A DNA stretch of 14,259 nt from an uncultured Phaeodactylibacter sp. (GTDB lineage: Bacteria > Bacteroidota > Bacteroidia > Chitinophagales > Saprospiraceae), in the NCBI GenBank assembly GCA_913062745.1, contig CAJXXJ010000029.1, positions 1 through 14,259 of the forward strand. Reading direction: 5' to 3'. The position numbers and the translations under genes were made by a program. The notes beneath the pieces are model-generated. The model ran no database searches and was not told the origin of the DNA. It worked only from the letters and a program-made list of their open reading frames with translations. Of this stretch, positions 1-8,426 are shown piece after piece. How positions within the stretch are numbered: the first letter of the stretch is position 1; each line of letters begins with the position of its first letter.

Positions 1-3000
1 GTAGCAATCAGGTTCATGCTGTATTCATACTCGAAGGGGTCAACCTCCCAGCGCTGTCCGCGCCGGTTTTCCACCAGCAGCGGTTCCTGCTGCAGGCCCG
101 GCCCGGCTGAGCCATCCGGATAGAGGAGAGTGCCCGGATTGCTGAGCTTGATCAGGTAGCCTTCCGTAGGCCGCATAAAGGACAGGTCGCCGATCCAACC
201 AAGCCCCGCTACATACTGCGCAAAGGCAGTGCGGCTCTTGATCAGGTCACCGTTTAGCGGCTGCAGGGAGACCAGTGCGCTGTCTACGCTCATGCCTCGT
301 TGCGGCAGGTAACCAATCCAGTTCCATCCTTCCTGCATCGGCAGGGGCTCAAGCTGCGGGTCAACCGGGTAGCCCAGCAGCACGATTGAGTCTTTGCTGG
401 CTGAGCGGTACTGATACATCGTCCGGTGTGATAGGGACTGCAGGGAGCCCACCCAGAAGCCTCCCGACTGGAAGTACTGGCTGAAGGCGGTCTGCCCCTT
501 GATGATGGCGCCCTGTGGTGCAGTAAGCGTATTCAGGGCAGCATCGATCTGTGCATCCGGCAGCTCCACGTTGTAGGAAATCCAGTTCCAGCCCGGTACA
601 ATGGGGACTACCCGTCGCAGCAGGTTGTTGGTATGCAGCACCAGCGGCTCAAGGGGCGAGCCGATCAAGCCGTCCGCCTCGAAGGGGATGAGCTCTTCCG
701 TGGTGCCGTACAACAAACAATCAGAGGCATCCCAAACCTGGAAGTTGATCGTTTCTCCCTCCAGCTCGTTGCTGAATACGGTCAGGAACGCCAGGTGTTT
801 GTCCAGCCCGGGGTTGTACTCAATGGCAGCAAAGCCGCGCAGCTCTTCGCCTACAAAAGCGCCTACTATATCCAGCTTGTCCGCGGAGAGGGTGCCTTCA
901 ATATCAAGCTGTAGCGTCAGGTTCATAGAGTAGGAATAACTGCCGGGGTCAAACGCCCAGCCCGGATCGGGGCAGCTGACACGCAGGTCAACCGGCAGCG
1001 GCTCCACACCGTCGCTGATCACCATATTGATGGTTTGCCCGTAGAGGCCATTAACCAGGTCCTCGGGGAAAATGAAGGTGATCGTCTCAAACGCTCCCGG
1101 CGCAATGCTGCCGGAAGTGGGGAATACCTCCACCCAGGATGGGATATTCTCCAGGTTAAAGTCGGCAATCGTTCCGCTTTGGTTTCGGATATTACGGGTC
1201 ACCGTAAGCATTTTACCCTCGGTAGTCACTTCATCAATCTGCGCTACCTCCCAGTAGAGGGCAGAACGGTTGACAAAGAATTCCCATACTACCGGCTCCT
1301 CCAGCTCATTACCGACCAGGTCCTTGATGCCTTCTACCTGCACACGCAGCGTACGGTTCTCGATGAACTTGTTCTGAATGTTGGGCACCACGATAATCTT
1401 GTCATCATTGCAGGTAATGATCGCGTCGATCAACGCACCGGTAGTCGCATCGTACAGGCCAAGGTTGTTATTGTTGATATTGGTGCCGATGCCGTCTGCC
1501 TGGAAGATTTCATTGCAGTTGATCCGCTTGCTGAAGCGGATGCTGATTTCATCGCCCGGGCTGAGTACCCCGTCGGCAGGCTCCGGCAAGCCGAAAAGCT
1601 CCGGCGGGTTGCGCTCAATGCGGACCGGGATAATGGTGGATACGCCCGGCTGCAGGGACACGGAAGTACAGGAAGTGATAGCCCGCACTTCGTACAAGCC
1701 ATCCTGCAGGCCCTCGGTATCCCAGCTTACGATCTCAAAGACAGGGCCGAGCGAGTCCCGCGGGATTTCCGCAATATTGATCCATGCCCCGTCTCCATCG
1801 GAGTTGCGGTACTGCACGCGCACCAGCTCCAGGTCATCGTCGTCCTGATTGTAACTGTTGATCGTCAGGAAGAACAGATCCCCGCTGTTGGGCGTCACCA
1901 CGTTATTGGAAGGCATAGCGATGTCTACCTCGCTACAGGGCTCTACATAGAATACATCAAAGTTGACTTCTTTGTACCAGGGGTTGCCATTTGGGAATAC
2001 ATCCTCCGGATAATTTGTAGCCGGCTGCAGGCCAAGGTCCAGCGAGCGTTGGTACTCACATTCAGAATAGGCAGAGACCGTGAGGTCCTGGTAGATATAC
2101 TCGGACGGGCCCCGGCCGACCGACATCAGGAACTGCTTGGACTCAAAAGGCTCCAGCAGGATAGCCGACTGGAAGTCATCCTGGCCGTTGATGCTGATTT
2201 CAGCGCCGTTCGGGTTGGAGCCCGGGGGGACGAGCAGGAAGTAGTCTTTCGTCTGCCCGGCCTGGCTTTGGTTGCCAATCGTCAGCCGGAAGACCGCTTC
2301 TTCATTAGAGCCGATATTATCGGCAATCTTGCGGTCGATATCCAGCGTCACTTCTTCCCGGTTTTGCGTGCCGGCTTCCCAGGGGCATTCTGACTGCCCG
2401 GCAATCAATTCGAATACCGGAGTTGCGTAGCGCTTGTCCTCCAGGATATTGACGGTGAAGTTGTCGTTGATGTCATCATCATTCAGTACAAAACCTACCT
2501 CCCGGGAATTAGCCTGTGTGTTGGAAGCTTCCTGCGAAAAGCCGAAGGAGAACTCCGTTCTAAAGCCCGTTTCCACACCCACGTCATTGACTTTCACGCC
2601 GAAGGTCTGGGCAATCTCATCGGTGAACTCCTGCTCAAAGGAGAAAGTAGTCGTCTCGGAGAATTCAGAAATCTGAGCCTCTTCATAAACCGGCCCTGCG
2701 TCGAAGGAGATGTTGCGTTTGAATACTGCTTGCTCCTTCAGCTCCTGGTTGAGATCAAGGATGCTTCTCCACTGATCAGCGGATTCCTGCTCGCCCAGCA
2801 TTTCCAGCTCCGGAATAACCACGGAGGCGATTTGATACTCCGTGTAGATGAAGTCGGTAGCAAATTCACCGGGGAATACGGTAACTGAGTTAGACAGTTC
2901 GTATTCGCAGGTTTCTTCATTGTAAGACAAGTCGTCGGTCAGGCCATAAATGAAGTTAATGGCTGCTCCAACAAATATGTCACCACCCTGGCTGCTGCCC

Positions 3001-6000
3001 ACGATCAGGTCATCAGCGGAGGTCTCGTAGCGCTTGGAGTTGGTCAGGCAGAACTCTGCCTCGTTGGTCACGCCTGCCTGATAGGAGGCACCGAATGTGA
3101 TGCCGGTCTCCAGGGAGGTTTCTACTTCAAGCTCCACTTCTGCTCCTAAACCTACACTCGTGGTAATGTCCGGGCCAAGTTCGGTGCTGATTTCCGTTTC
3201 GTTTTCTACCCCGCCAAATACGTTGACCGAGAAACTACCGCATACGGAGGAGTTCTCTTCGAGGAAAGAGTAGCTGCCGTCACCGGGCGGGTCGCGCAGG
3301 ATGAGCAGTGGGATTTGCGGCGACTTCGACTGGAAGGTGGAAGTCCGGGCGCGTTTACCCAGCACCGCTGCCTCTATGGCGGAAGAGCCTATACTGCCAT
3401 CCACCTGTGCGGCTACCTGCAACGTTTTCAGGTGAGGGGGCACTAGTACCGGCAGTCCGGCGGTATACCGGAGGATGTACTCCCCGCTGTCTAAACGGGC
3501 TTCGTACTGATCGAGGTCGGCAAAATCGTTATTGATAATCAGGTTTGCGGTATCGAGGTAGCACTTGCCACCGTCGTACTGCTCGAAAACACGGATTTTG
3601 TTTTGGTACTTGCTGCCCTGTACCAGATTGACCAGCCCACAGTCATTCTCTGCCAGCGGGCTGATTTCTACCTGAGGCGGAGCTTTGTAGATGAAGTCGA
3701 CCGTGTCGCTTTCCATAGCGGTAAGGTCGATCTGTTCGCCGCCCAGGTTTTGGAAGTACTCTTTGATCACGTTGTTGGAGTGCTCCTTGACCGTAACCGC
3801 CAGGGGGATAGGCGGCACGTTTTTGAACTTGTACCTTCCGTTAAAATTGGTGATCTGCAGCTCGGTTTCATAACAGCCGTCGAGCGATTGCAGGCCGATT
3901 TTCACGATGGCACCCGGCGTGATAACGCTGCGGCGGCAATCGCCGCCGGCCATTTGCCCTACAACTTCCCGCTTGGTCAGGTCCTGGAAGAGGACGCCGG
4001 CTACCGGGGTGTTGATCCGGCGCACCTCGAAGAATGCGGGGAAGAAGTTATGGTCTTCCAGCACCGGCTCCAGCTTGATGTTCCGGCCCGGTTCAAAGTC
4101 GCCTACCCAGCGGCCGTCTTCATCAGTGAAAATGGGCGGTATATGGGACTGCCCGTTCACCAGGATCTCCACGCCTTCGGCGTAGCAGAAGGTATTTTCG
4201 TAGCGTACTACACCACTAATGGTAACGGTGGAGACATCAGTGAAGTCAATATTGCCGATCGCAGTATTACTCGGGTTCAGGTTGATGACCCGGGCACTCG
4301 GAATGTACTCATGCGGCCGGGTTTCCTGCCGGAAAGTAATGGTGGAGTAATTACCATTCTTAAGCGTGCCCACCCCGGTGAGTGACGGGCCGAAGTCGGT
4401 CAGCTCATCACCGTCTCCCTCGTTGAAGGGGAAATAGGAGTTCAGATAAGGATTGCCCACGTCTGTACCAGCTCCCATCACCGGGCTGCTGTTTAGCTGT
4501 ATAGTGGCCTGCGTGAGCGTGGTATCGTAGAAAGCGACCTCATCCAGCAAGCCGGTAAAGTGGTCAGACTGCTGATCCACAGTGCCTTTGGCGGCAACCA
4601 GCCAGGGGCTGCCCTCCCAGTTTCCGGAAAGGTTGCTGTAGCCTAAGGTTTTTTCCAATTCGCCATTCAGGTAGTAAGCTACAGAGCCTTCTCCCGAGTT
4701 GAGGGCCAGGCTGATGTGCTTGTAGCCCATTGAAGCGGGGCCAAGTTCCTGAGTCTCTCCGTTGATAGCCAGATAGAACGCACCGGCTTCAATGAAGAGG
4801 TCAAATACATTGCTTCCGCCAATTTCCCGGCTGAGGATACTCTGCCGGCGCTCCAGCTCAAAGGGGTAAACCAGTACTTCTACGGTAGCCGTATCCGCCA
4901 GGTCAAAATCGGTAAGGGCAGCGCAACCTTTGCGGGCGCCGTTGAACTCCAGCGAGTAGTTGCTGTAGAAGTTCTTTTGCGGGCGGGCGGTCAGCGATTG
5001 CTGCTGACTGTAATTGACGCCCTCGATGACGTAAAAGCCTCCTTCGTCCGTAATGCCTGCGTTTTTCACATCTGCAGCATCGGCGGAAAAGGCGGCACCG
5101 AAGATTTCCCCGTGCAGCTCGCTACCGGAAATATCAAAAGCACGGTTGCCCAGCCCTTCGTCAAACTTCCAGTAGGCAATCAGCCCTTCCGTATTTTGAG
5201 AAACGGAGATATTGGACGTCAGCAGCAGCTCCGACTGCGTCAGCAGGCGGTTGTAGATGCGGACGTCGTCAATACGGCCGTTGAAAAAGCCGGAAGCACC
5301 CTGCCGGCGGCTGCCGATGTTGAACAGTTTGGGCGCGGTGGTCATTTCGGCCATCATAGAGCCCGCGAATTCACCATCTATATAGACCAGCAGCGTACCA
5401 CCGCCGAATACACCGGCTATGTGGTGCCAGCCATCGGGGTTTTCCGCAAATTCGTGGGTGAACTCTTTGGCCTGGCCATTGCCGATGCCAAATACGACCC
5501 CTTTGCCCATGCTGGCCGGAGTGGTATGCACCCACCAGTTTTGCTGAATATCGCTGCCCAGGTCAATGATGCCGCTTCGGTCGTAGCTGCTGCCGATTTT
5601 CACCCAGCTTGAAAAGCTAAATTGCTCTTTCGGCAAGGTATCGCTGTACGATATGCAGAGGTAATCTCCCTGCCCGTCAAAAGCCAGTGACCGGCCGATA
5701 GTAGGGGAGAGGGTGACCACGGTGTTGACCACCGGGTTGCCCGCCTGCGTAGTGACCTGCCCGCTCACCACCCCGTTGGGATTGACGAAGCCGAGGTCCC
5801 GGCCGGGAAACCCGGACCCGAATTTGTTGCGGCCAATAATGGTGTACTCGTAAATCTCTCCCGCCTGTACATTGAAATCGATAAACTGACGCGTATCGGA
5901 GTCCACTTCTGCCAGGAAGGAGCCGTCCCGCAGAATGCGGAAGCCCTGACTAACCACCGCGCTGAGCGGGTCCATGACCCAGCTGATTTCAATACGGTCG

Positions 6001-6299
6001 GGAAAGTCTCCTTCGGTAGCCATTACAATAGGAGCCTGCGGGGGTAGCAGTTGACGGCTCCAAATGCCGAAGCTATTGATGTTGGTTTGTGAGGAATTGG
6101 TGGCGATCACCGGCTGCCCGATCGTCAGGTTTTGCCGGTTGCCTATACTGAAAGCATTGGTGACGCTACCGTAGTTGATGTTGAGCTCTCCCTGCGTTAT
6201 GGGTATCCCCTTCGTAGGGTCGCACTCGACATCTACCTGGCTCTGCGCAGTAAACGACAGCGCCAATGATAACAGTACCAATAGTAGATATTGTCTCAT
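1..6299 (-). CDS. Giant secreted multidomain surface protein (LamG, Ig-like, GWNW repeats), C-terminus beyond window
   Basis: One open frame runs from an ATG at 6299 off the left edge, giving 2,099 visible residues without a stop. The start encodes a signal peptide (residues 1 to about 21, hydrophobic core LLLVLLSLALSF), so the protein is exported. Modules in order: fibronectin-III-like (about 85-172); LamG/concanavalin-like jellyroll (about 200-380, ending in a GLIAYWKFDEG motif); a second LamG (about 447-638); two carboxypeptidase-regulatory-like beta domains (about 690-750 and 780-843); an unrecognised Thr/Glu-rich stretch (about 1020-1275); an Ig-like segment (about 1470-1544); a Big_5/SbsA-like domain (about 1566-1677, containing DEISIRFSK); a BACON-like domain (about 1680-1775); then GWNW repeats. 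Tryptophan codons checked at eight places from 5606 to 318 share one frame, so I see no frameshift. The modules suggest carbohydrate or protein binding at the cell surface. A C-terminal type IX secretion sorting domain is expected but lies outside the window. The exact role is unknown. Confidence 0.9.
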   Translation of the reverse strand, partial: MRQYLLLVLLSLALSFTAQSQVDVECDPTKGIPITQGELNINYGSVTNAFSIGNRQNLTIGQPVIATNSSQTNINSFGIWSRQLLPPQAPIVMATEGDFPDRIEISWVMDPLSAVVSQGFRILRDGSFLAEVDSDTRQFIDFNVQAGEIYEYTIIGRNKFGSGFPGRDLGFVNPNGVVSGQVTTQAGNPVVNTVVTLSPTIGRSLAFDGQGDYLCISYSDTLPKEQFSFSSWVKIGSSYDRSGIIDLGSDIQQNWWVHTTPASMGKGVVFGIGNGQAKEFTHEFAENPDGWHHIAGVFGGGTLLVYIDGEFAGSMMAEMTTAPKLFNIGSRRQGASGFFNGRIDDVRIYNRLLTQSELLLTSNISVSQNTEGLIAYWKFDEGLGNRAFDISGSELHGEIFGAAFSADAADVKNAGITDEGGFYVIEGVNYSQQQSLTARPQKNFYSNYSLEFNGARKGCAALTDFDLADTATVEVLVYPFELERRQSILSREIGGSNVFDLFIEAGAFYLAINGETQELGPASMGYKHISLALNSGEGSVAYYLNGELEKTLGYSNLSGNWEGSPWLVAAKGTVDQQSDHFTGLLDEVAFYDTTLTQATIQLNSSPVMGAGTDVGNPYLNSYFPFNEGDGDELTDFGPSLTGVGTLKNGNYSTITFRQETRPHEYIPSARVINLNPSNTAIGNIDFTDVSTVTISGVVRYENTFCYAEGVEILVNGQSHIPPIFTDEDGRWVGDFEPGRNIKLEPVLEDHNFFPAFFEVRRINTPVAGVLFQDLTKREVVGQMAGGDCRRSVITPGAIVKIGLQSLDGCYETELQITNFNGRYKFKNVPPIPLAVTVKEHSNNVIKEYFQNLGGEQIDLTAMESDTVDFIYKAPPQVEISPLAENDCGLVNLVQGSKYQNKIRVFEQYDGGKCYLDTANLIINNDFADLDQYEARLDSGEYILRYTAGLPVLVPPHLKTLQVAAQVDGSIGSSAIEAAVLGKRARTSTFQSKSPQIPLLILRDPPGDGSYSFLEENSSVCGSFSVNVFGGVENETEISTELGPDITTSVGLGAEVELEVETSLETGITFGASYQAGVTNEAEFCLTNSKRYETSADDLIVGSSQGGDIFVGAAINFIYGLTDDLSYNEETCEYELSNSVTVFPGEFATDFIYTEYQIASVVIPELEMLGEQESADQWRSILDLNQELKEQAVFKRNISFDAGPVYEEAQISEFSETTTFSFEQEFTDEIAQTFGVKVNDVGVETGFRTEFSFGFSQEASNTQANSREVGFVLNDDDINDNFTVNILEDKRYATPVFELIAGQSECPWEAGTQNREEVTLDIDRKIADNIGSNEEAVFRLTIGNQSQAGQTKDYFLLVPPGSNPNGAEISINGQDDFQSAILLEPFESKQFLMSVGRGPSEYIYQDLTVSAYSECEYQRSLDLGLQPATNYPEDVFPNGNPWYKEVNFDVFYVEPCSEVDIAMPSNNVVTPNSGDLFFLTINSYNQDDDDLELVRVQYRNSDGDGAWINIAEIPRDSLGPVFEIVSWDTEGLQDGLYEVRAITSCTSVSLQPGVSTIIPVRIERNPPELFGLPEPADGVLSPGDEISIRFSKRINCNEIFQADGIGTNINNNNLGLYDATTGALIDAIITCNDDKIIVVPNIQNKFIENRTLRVQVEGIKDLVGNELEEPVVWEFFVNRSALYWEVAQIDEVTTEGKMLTVTRNIRNQSGTIADFNLENIPSWVEVFPTSGSIAPGAFETITFIFPEDLVNGLYGQTINMVISDGVEPLPVDLRVSCPDPGWAFDPGSYSYSMNLTLQLDIEGTLSADKLDIVGAFVGEELRGFAAIEYNPGLDKHLAFLTVFSNELEGETINFQVWDASDCLLYGTTEELIPFEADGLIGSPLEPLVLHTNNLLRRVVPIVPGWNWISYNVELPDAQIDAALNTLTAPQGAIIKGQTAFSQYFQSGGFWVGSLQSLSHRTMYQYRSASKDSIVLLGYPVDPQLEPLPMQEGWNWIGYLPQRGMSVDSALVSLQPLNGDLIKSRTAFAQYVAGLGWIGDLSFMRPTEGYLIKLSNPGTLLYPDGSAGPGLQQEPLLVENRRGQRWEVDPFEYEYSMNLIA
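66..593 (-). repeat. Two tandem 88-residue GWNW repeats in the giant protein
   Basis: Two coding repeats of equal length (264 bases each) follow one another: 593-330 and 329-66 on the minus strand. Each opens with GWNWI, continues with a D-x-A-L helix-like segment (DAQIDAALNTL; SVDSALVSL), then a shared core (IIKGQTAFSQY; LIKSRTAFAQY), then W(V/I)G-SL-like residues and a Y-x-x-(S)-rich tail. The repeat is clear at protein level and diverged at DNA level. Modules opening with GWNW are common in large secreted proteins of Bacteroidota; their ligand is not established to my knowledge. Confidence 0.75.
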
Positions 6300-6434
6300 G
6301 ATAATGTGCATATTTTGTAATGCCAGCACTTTGAGGCTGCTTTACCTTTGGCAGTAGTGGGCAACCATACCCGGGCATGGCTCCTCACTGTCCTCCAGGC
6401 TGACTGAATAAAGGAAAAAAGAGTCCGGCCGCGC

Positions 6435-7419
6435 TTAAATCTTGATCATGTAAAGGACGTACACGTTTTTCGGGCGGCTCTCGTTACCTCCGGCGTTTTG
6501 GATGCTGATATTGGCATTAGCACTGTTGATGCTGATACCCGTAGTTGAAGAGTTCGTGATTCTGCCATCGTTAACCGTGGTATTAGAACCGACAGTTCTG
6601 TCATCTGCATTATCAGAGATTAATGAGCTATTGTATCTATCTTGATATGAGTGAGTATGGCCCGGGTCATTGATACCGTGAGAGTGTGGCGTTTGGCTGA
6701 CGCCGTGGTTGTGCTGCTTGTTTTCGTCGCCCTGGTAGCTGCCTACATTATTGCCGGTATTGCCGCCGGAAAGCAGAGCCGTACGGCCTCCTCGGTCCGG
6801 GTCGCGGTTGGAGCCGCCGTCCCAGCCACGGGCAAACACACCGCGCATATCGGGTACGTTGAAGTCCGTAGAGCCATTGCTGTCATTGGAGCCGTCTCCC
6901 CCAGTTAGTACAGATAGCTGCGTACAGTCGTGGGTATTGCTGGCTGCTGACAGCGCGACCGTCGCAGGGCAGCCAGCCCATCGGGACCCGGTCGGTAGTG
7001 CCACCGAAGGGAAGGATGCCGCCCGGAGGGACGCCATTGCCAGCTTCGTTCACGAAAAGCGTGTAGGGGGTGTAGGTCATCTCCGCTCTGGGCTGCAGCT
7101 CAAAACCATTGATGGTGACTCCCAGGTACACCACATCGTCAAAGATGAGTGCATCAAGCGGCATTTCACTGCCGAGATAGTGGCTGTAGATTCCACCGGT
7201 AACGATTACATCAGCAGTTTCCTCCCAAAGTGCGGTTCCACCGCTTTCCTCGTGGTAAAGTTTGAACGTGACTGTTTGCGGGCCGTCTTCAACGGCTACG
7301 CCGTTTGCGTCCTTGAGGGTACCCTGAACGCTTATTTTAGGGTTGCCCTGCGCTTGCATAAATTGAGGGAAAAGGCATAAAGCCAGGAGTAGAAATGAGC
7401 AGATTGTCAAGTCTTTCAT
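6435..7419 (-). pseudogene. Secreted phage tail-collar domain protein, interrupted by a one-base frameshift
   Basis: Two overlapping minus-strand frames (start to 6883, and about 6900 to 6435) make one protein if one base is skipped in the C5 run at 6898-6902. The joined product is about 327 residues. The start at 7419 is chosen because it begins a typical signal peptide (MKDLTICSFLLLALCLFPQF, ending AQA/AQG); an in-frame ATG at 7461 would add 14 unlikely residues. The N-terminal part (SVQGTLKDANG, TVTFKLY, LGSEMPL) is the beta domain often found in secreted Bacteroidota proteins. Next comes a phage tail-collar domain: MGWLPCDGRAV, then after the break GDGSNDSNG and FNVPDMRGVFARGWDGG. The C-terminus has three HxH motifs (HNH, HSH, HTH) and ends ESRPKNVYVLYMIKI, as in tail-fibre tips. 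Without a shift, translation ends at 6883 after WGRRLQ. It may be a true broken gene, a sequencing error in a homopolymer, or less likely programmed frameshifting. Confidence 0.8.
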
Positions 7420-7460
7420 GGGTGCATATTTGATAAATGTTGAGAACAAAAATAACCCCA

Positions 7461-7468
7461 CAAATATA
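7461..7468 (-). promoter_or_regulatory. Candidate Bacteroidota -7 promoter box for the collar-domain gene
   Basis: Read on the minus strand the bases are TATATTTG, a full match to the TAnnTTTG -7 element known for the main sigma factor of Bacteroidota. It lies 42 bases upstream of the collar-protein start at 7419. A TTTG that could serve as the -33 element is at 7497-7494 on the same strand, but the 25-base gap is longer than the usual 19 to 23, so the assignment is tentative. Confidence 0.4.
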
Positions 7469-7677
7469 GGACATTTGAATAATTTAAGTGCAGCAAAAAA
7501 AATGGATGAGGGGAGTGTTTTTGGTTAAAAACCTGTTTTTTAGCATTTTGCGTGTGTATCGGGCTTGGGGTTTGGTTACCCCTTAAAACCACTCATACCG
7601 CATTTTTTTTACTGCACTGAGGTTTGGCGGTTGTCTTCCTGCACCCCTCAGTTGAACTTCGGGCCTTATTCAAAAAA

Positions 7678-7691
7678 GGTATAGCTATACC
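7678..7691. promoter_or_regulatory. 14-bp perfect palindrome, possible operator
   Basis: GGTATAGCTATACC equals its own reverse complement over all 14 bases. It lies 35 bases upstream of the DinB-family start at 7726, where a dimeric regulator could act. No second copy was seen in the window, and the binding protein is unknown. Confidence 0.35.
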
Positions 7692-7725
7692 GACGACGAA
7701 GTTGTTTCCCTAATGGCTATCCCCG

Positions 7726-8313
7726 ATGAGAATGAAGGCCAATACCACCGACCTGCTGGCTGACCTCAGGCAGCGTACCCTGGACAACCACAAGCGGGCA
7801 GAAGCAATGCTGCAACTCAGCGAGGGCCGCCTCAATCAGCGGCCGGGCCCCGGTAGCTGGAGCGCCCTCGAGTGCATCGAACACCTTAATCGTTACGGTA
7901 ATTTTTACCTGCCGGAAATACAGCAACGTATCGCGCAGTCCCCGCATCCGGCTTCCGCCAAATATAGCAGCGGCTGGCTGGGCAATTACTTCGCCAAAAG
8001 CCTGCTGCCGAAGGAAAAGCTCAATAAGATGAAGACCTTCTCCCGCATGGACCCGATGGGCAGTGAGCTGAGGGCAGAGGTGCTGCATACCTTTGTAGCG
8101 CAGCAGAAGCAGACCTTGGCCCTGCTGAAAGAAGCCGAAACCGTCAGCCTGAGCAAAACCAAAACGGCCATTTCCATTTCCTCCTGGATTAAGCTGCGGC
8201 TGGGCGACACCTTGCGGGTGCTCATCTACCACAATCAGCGGCATATAGTGCAGGCAGAGCGCGCGCTGCAATCCACTCAGCCTGCCAAAACCCGCACTCA
8301 GCGGGCCTACTGA
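7726..8313 (+). CDS. DinB-superfamily (DinB_2-like) protein
   Basis: The 195-residue product has the features of the DinB/YfiT four-helix-bundle superfamily, whose members bind a divalent metal through three histidines and are often thiol-dependent transferases or stress-related proteins of unknown substrate. The visible metal ligands are His53 (in SWSALECIEHLNRY) and the HxxxH pair His169/His173 (in YHNQRHIVQ). Length fits the family. There is no signal peptide, so it is cytoplasmic. Two ATG codons (7726 and 7732) are possible starts and no Shine-Dalgarno decides between them; the first is used here. It precedes the SDR gene in the same direction, but two operator-like repeats lie in the 113-base gap, suggesting a separate transcript. 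A CCCGC/GCGGG hairpin (8291-8305) at the very end of the gene precedes a T6 run and could act as a weak terminator. Reaction and substrate are unknown. Confidence 0.85.
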   Translation: MRMKANTTDLLADLRQRTLDNHKRAEAMLQLSEGRLNQRPGPGSWSALECIEHLNRYGNFYLPEIQQRIAQSPHPASAKYSSGWLGNYFAKSLLPKEKLNKMKTFSRMDPMGSELRAEVLHTFVAQQKQTLALLKEAETVSLSKTKTAISISSWIKLRLGDTLRVLIYHNQRHIVQAERALQSTQPAKTRTQRAY

Positions 8314-8356
8314 TCTTTTTTCAGGAAAAAATCACCCGATGGTCAACCTTTTATTT

Positions 8357-8370
8357 GGAACGTTCGTTCT
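8357..8370. promoter_or_regulatory. Putative TetR operator, copy 1
   Basis: GGAACGTTCGTTCT: an inverted repeat with half-sites GGAACG and CGTTCT around a two-base centre (inner 12 bases fully palindromic). It resembles the copies at 8390-8403 and 9206-9219. It lies 56 bases upstream of the SDR start and could cover the promoter. Confidence 0.6.
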
Positions 8371-8389
8371 GGTTATTGTGATTTAATTC

Positions 8390-8403
8390 GGAACGGACGT
8401 TCC
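8390..8403. promoter_or_regulatory. Putative TetR operator, copy 2 (perfect)
   Basis: GGAACGGACGTTCC: perfect 6-2-6 inverted repeat, start to start 33 bases after copy 1 (about three helical turns, so both sites face the same side of the DNA). It ends 23 bases before the SDR start codon, a position where a bound repressor would block transcription. Confidence 0.65.
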
Positions 8404-8426
8404 AGTAAAAGAAAAAACAGACCATT

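Larger units (their letters stand above)
7420..7725. other. Intergenic region between divergent collar-protein and DinB-family genes
   Basis: These 306 bases separate two genes that point away from each other, so both promoters should be here. I see the candidate -7 box at 7461-7468 (minus), a small GGGGT/ACCCC hairpin at 7567-7582, a CTGAGG/CCTCAG inverted repeat at 7617-7622 and 7646-7651, and a 14-bp perfect palindrome at 7678-7691. No gene or RNA is recognisable. Runs of A and T at 7494-7502 and 7603-7610 are present. Confidence 0.5.

Noticed and set aside
1035..2393. 452-codon plus-strand open frame
   Set aside because: It lies fully antisense to the giant secreted-protein gene, has no recognisable domain and no initiation signals; long antisense frames are common opposite G+C-rich genes.
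3603..4385. 260-codon plus-strand open frame
   Set aside because: It is antisense to the carboxypeptidase-regulatory-like region of the giant gene, and its translation has no family features.
4977..5612. 211-codon plus-strand open frame
   Set aside because: It is antisense to the LamG domains, whose minus-strand translation is clearly the real one.
6365..6380. Near-palindrome CCATACCCGGGCATGG between the two minus-strand genes
   Set aside because: It is imperfect and not followed by T's on the coding strand, so it is not a terminator, and there is no other copy to suggest an operator.
6751..7380. 209-codon plus-strand open frame across the frameshifted gene
   Set aside because: The minus strand encodes a signal peptide and collar domain in both halves; the plus frame has no such features.
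7713..7763. Sixteen-residue out-of-frame open frame overlapping the DinB-family start
   Set aside because: There is no ribosome binding site, no conserved leader pattern and no link to the downstream gene; it is probably chance.
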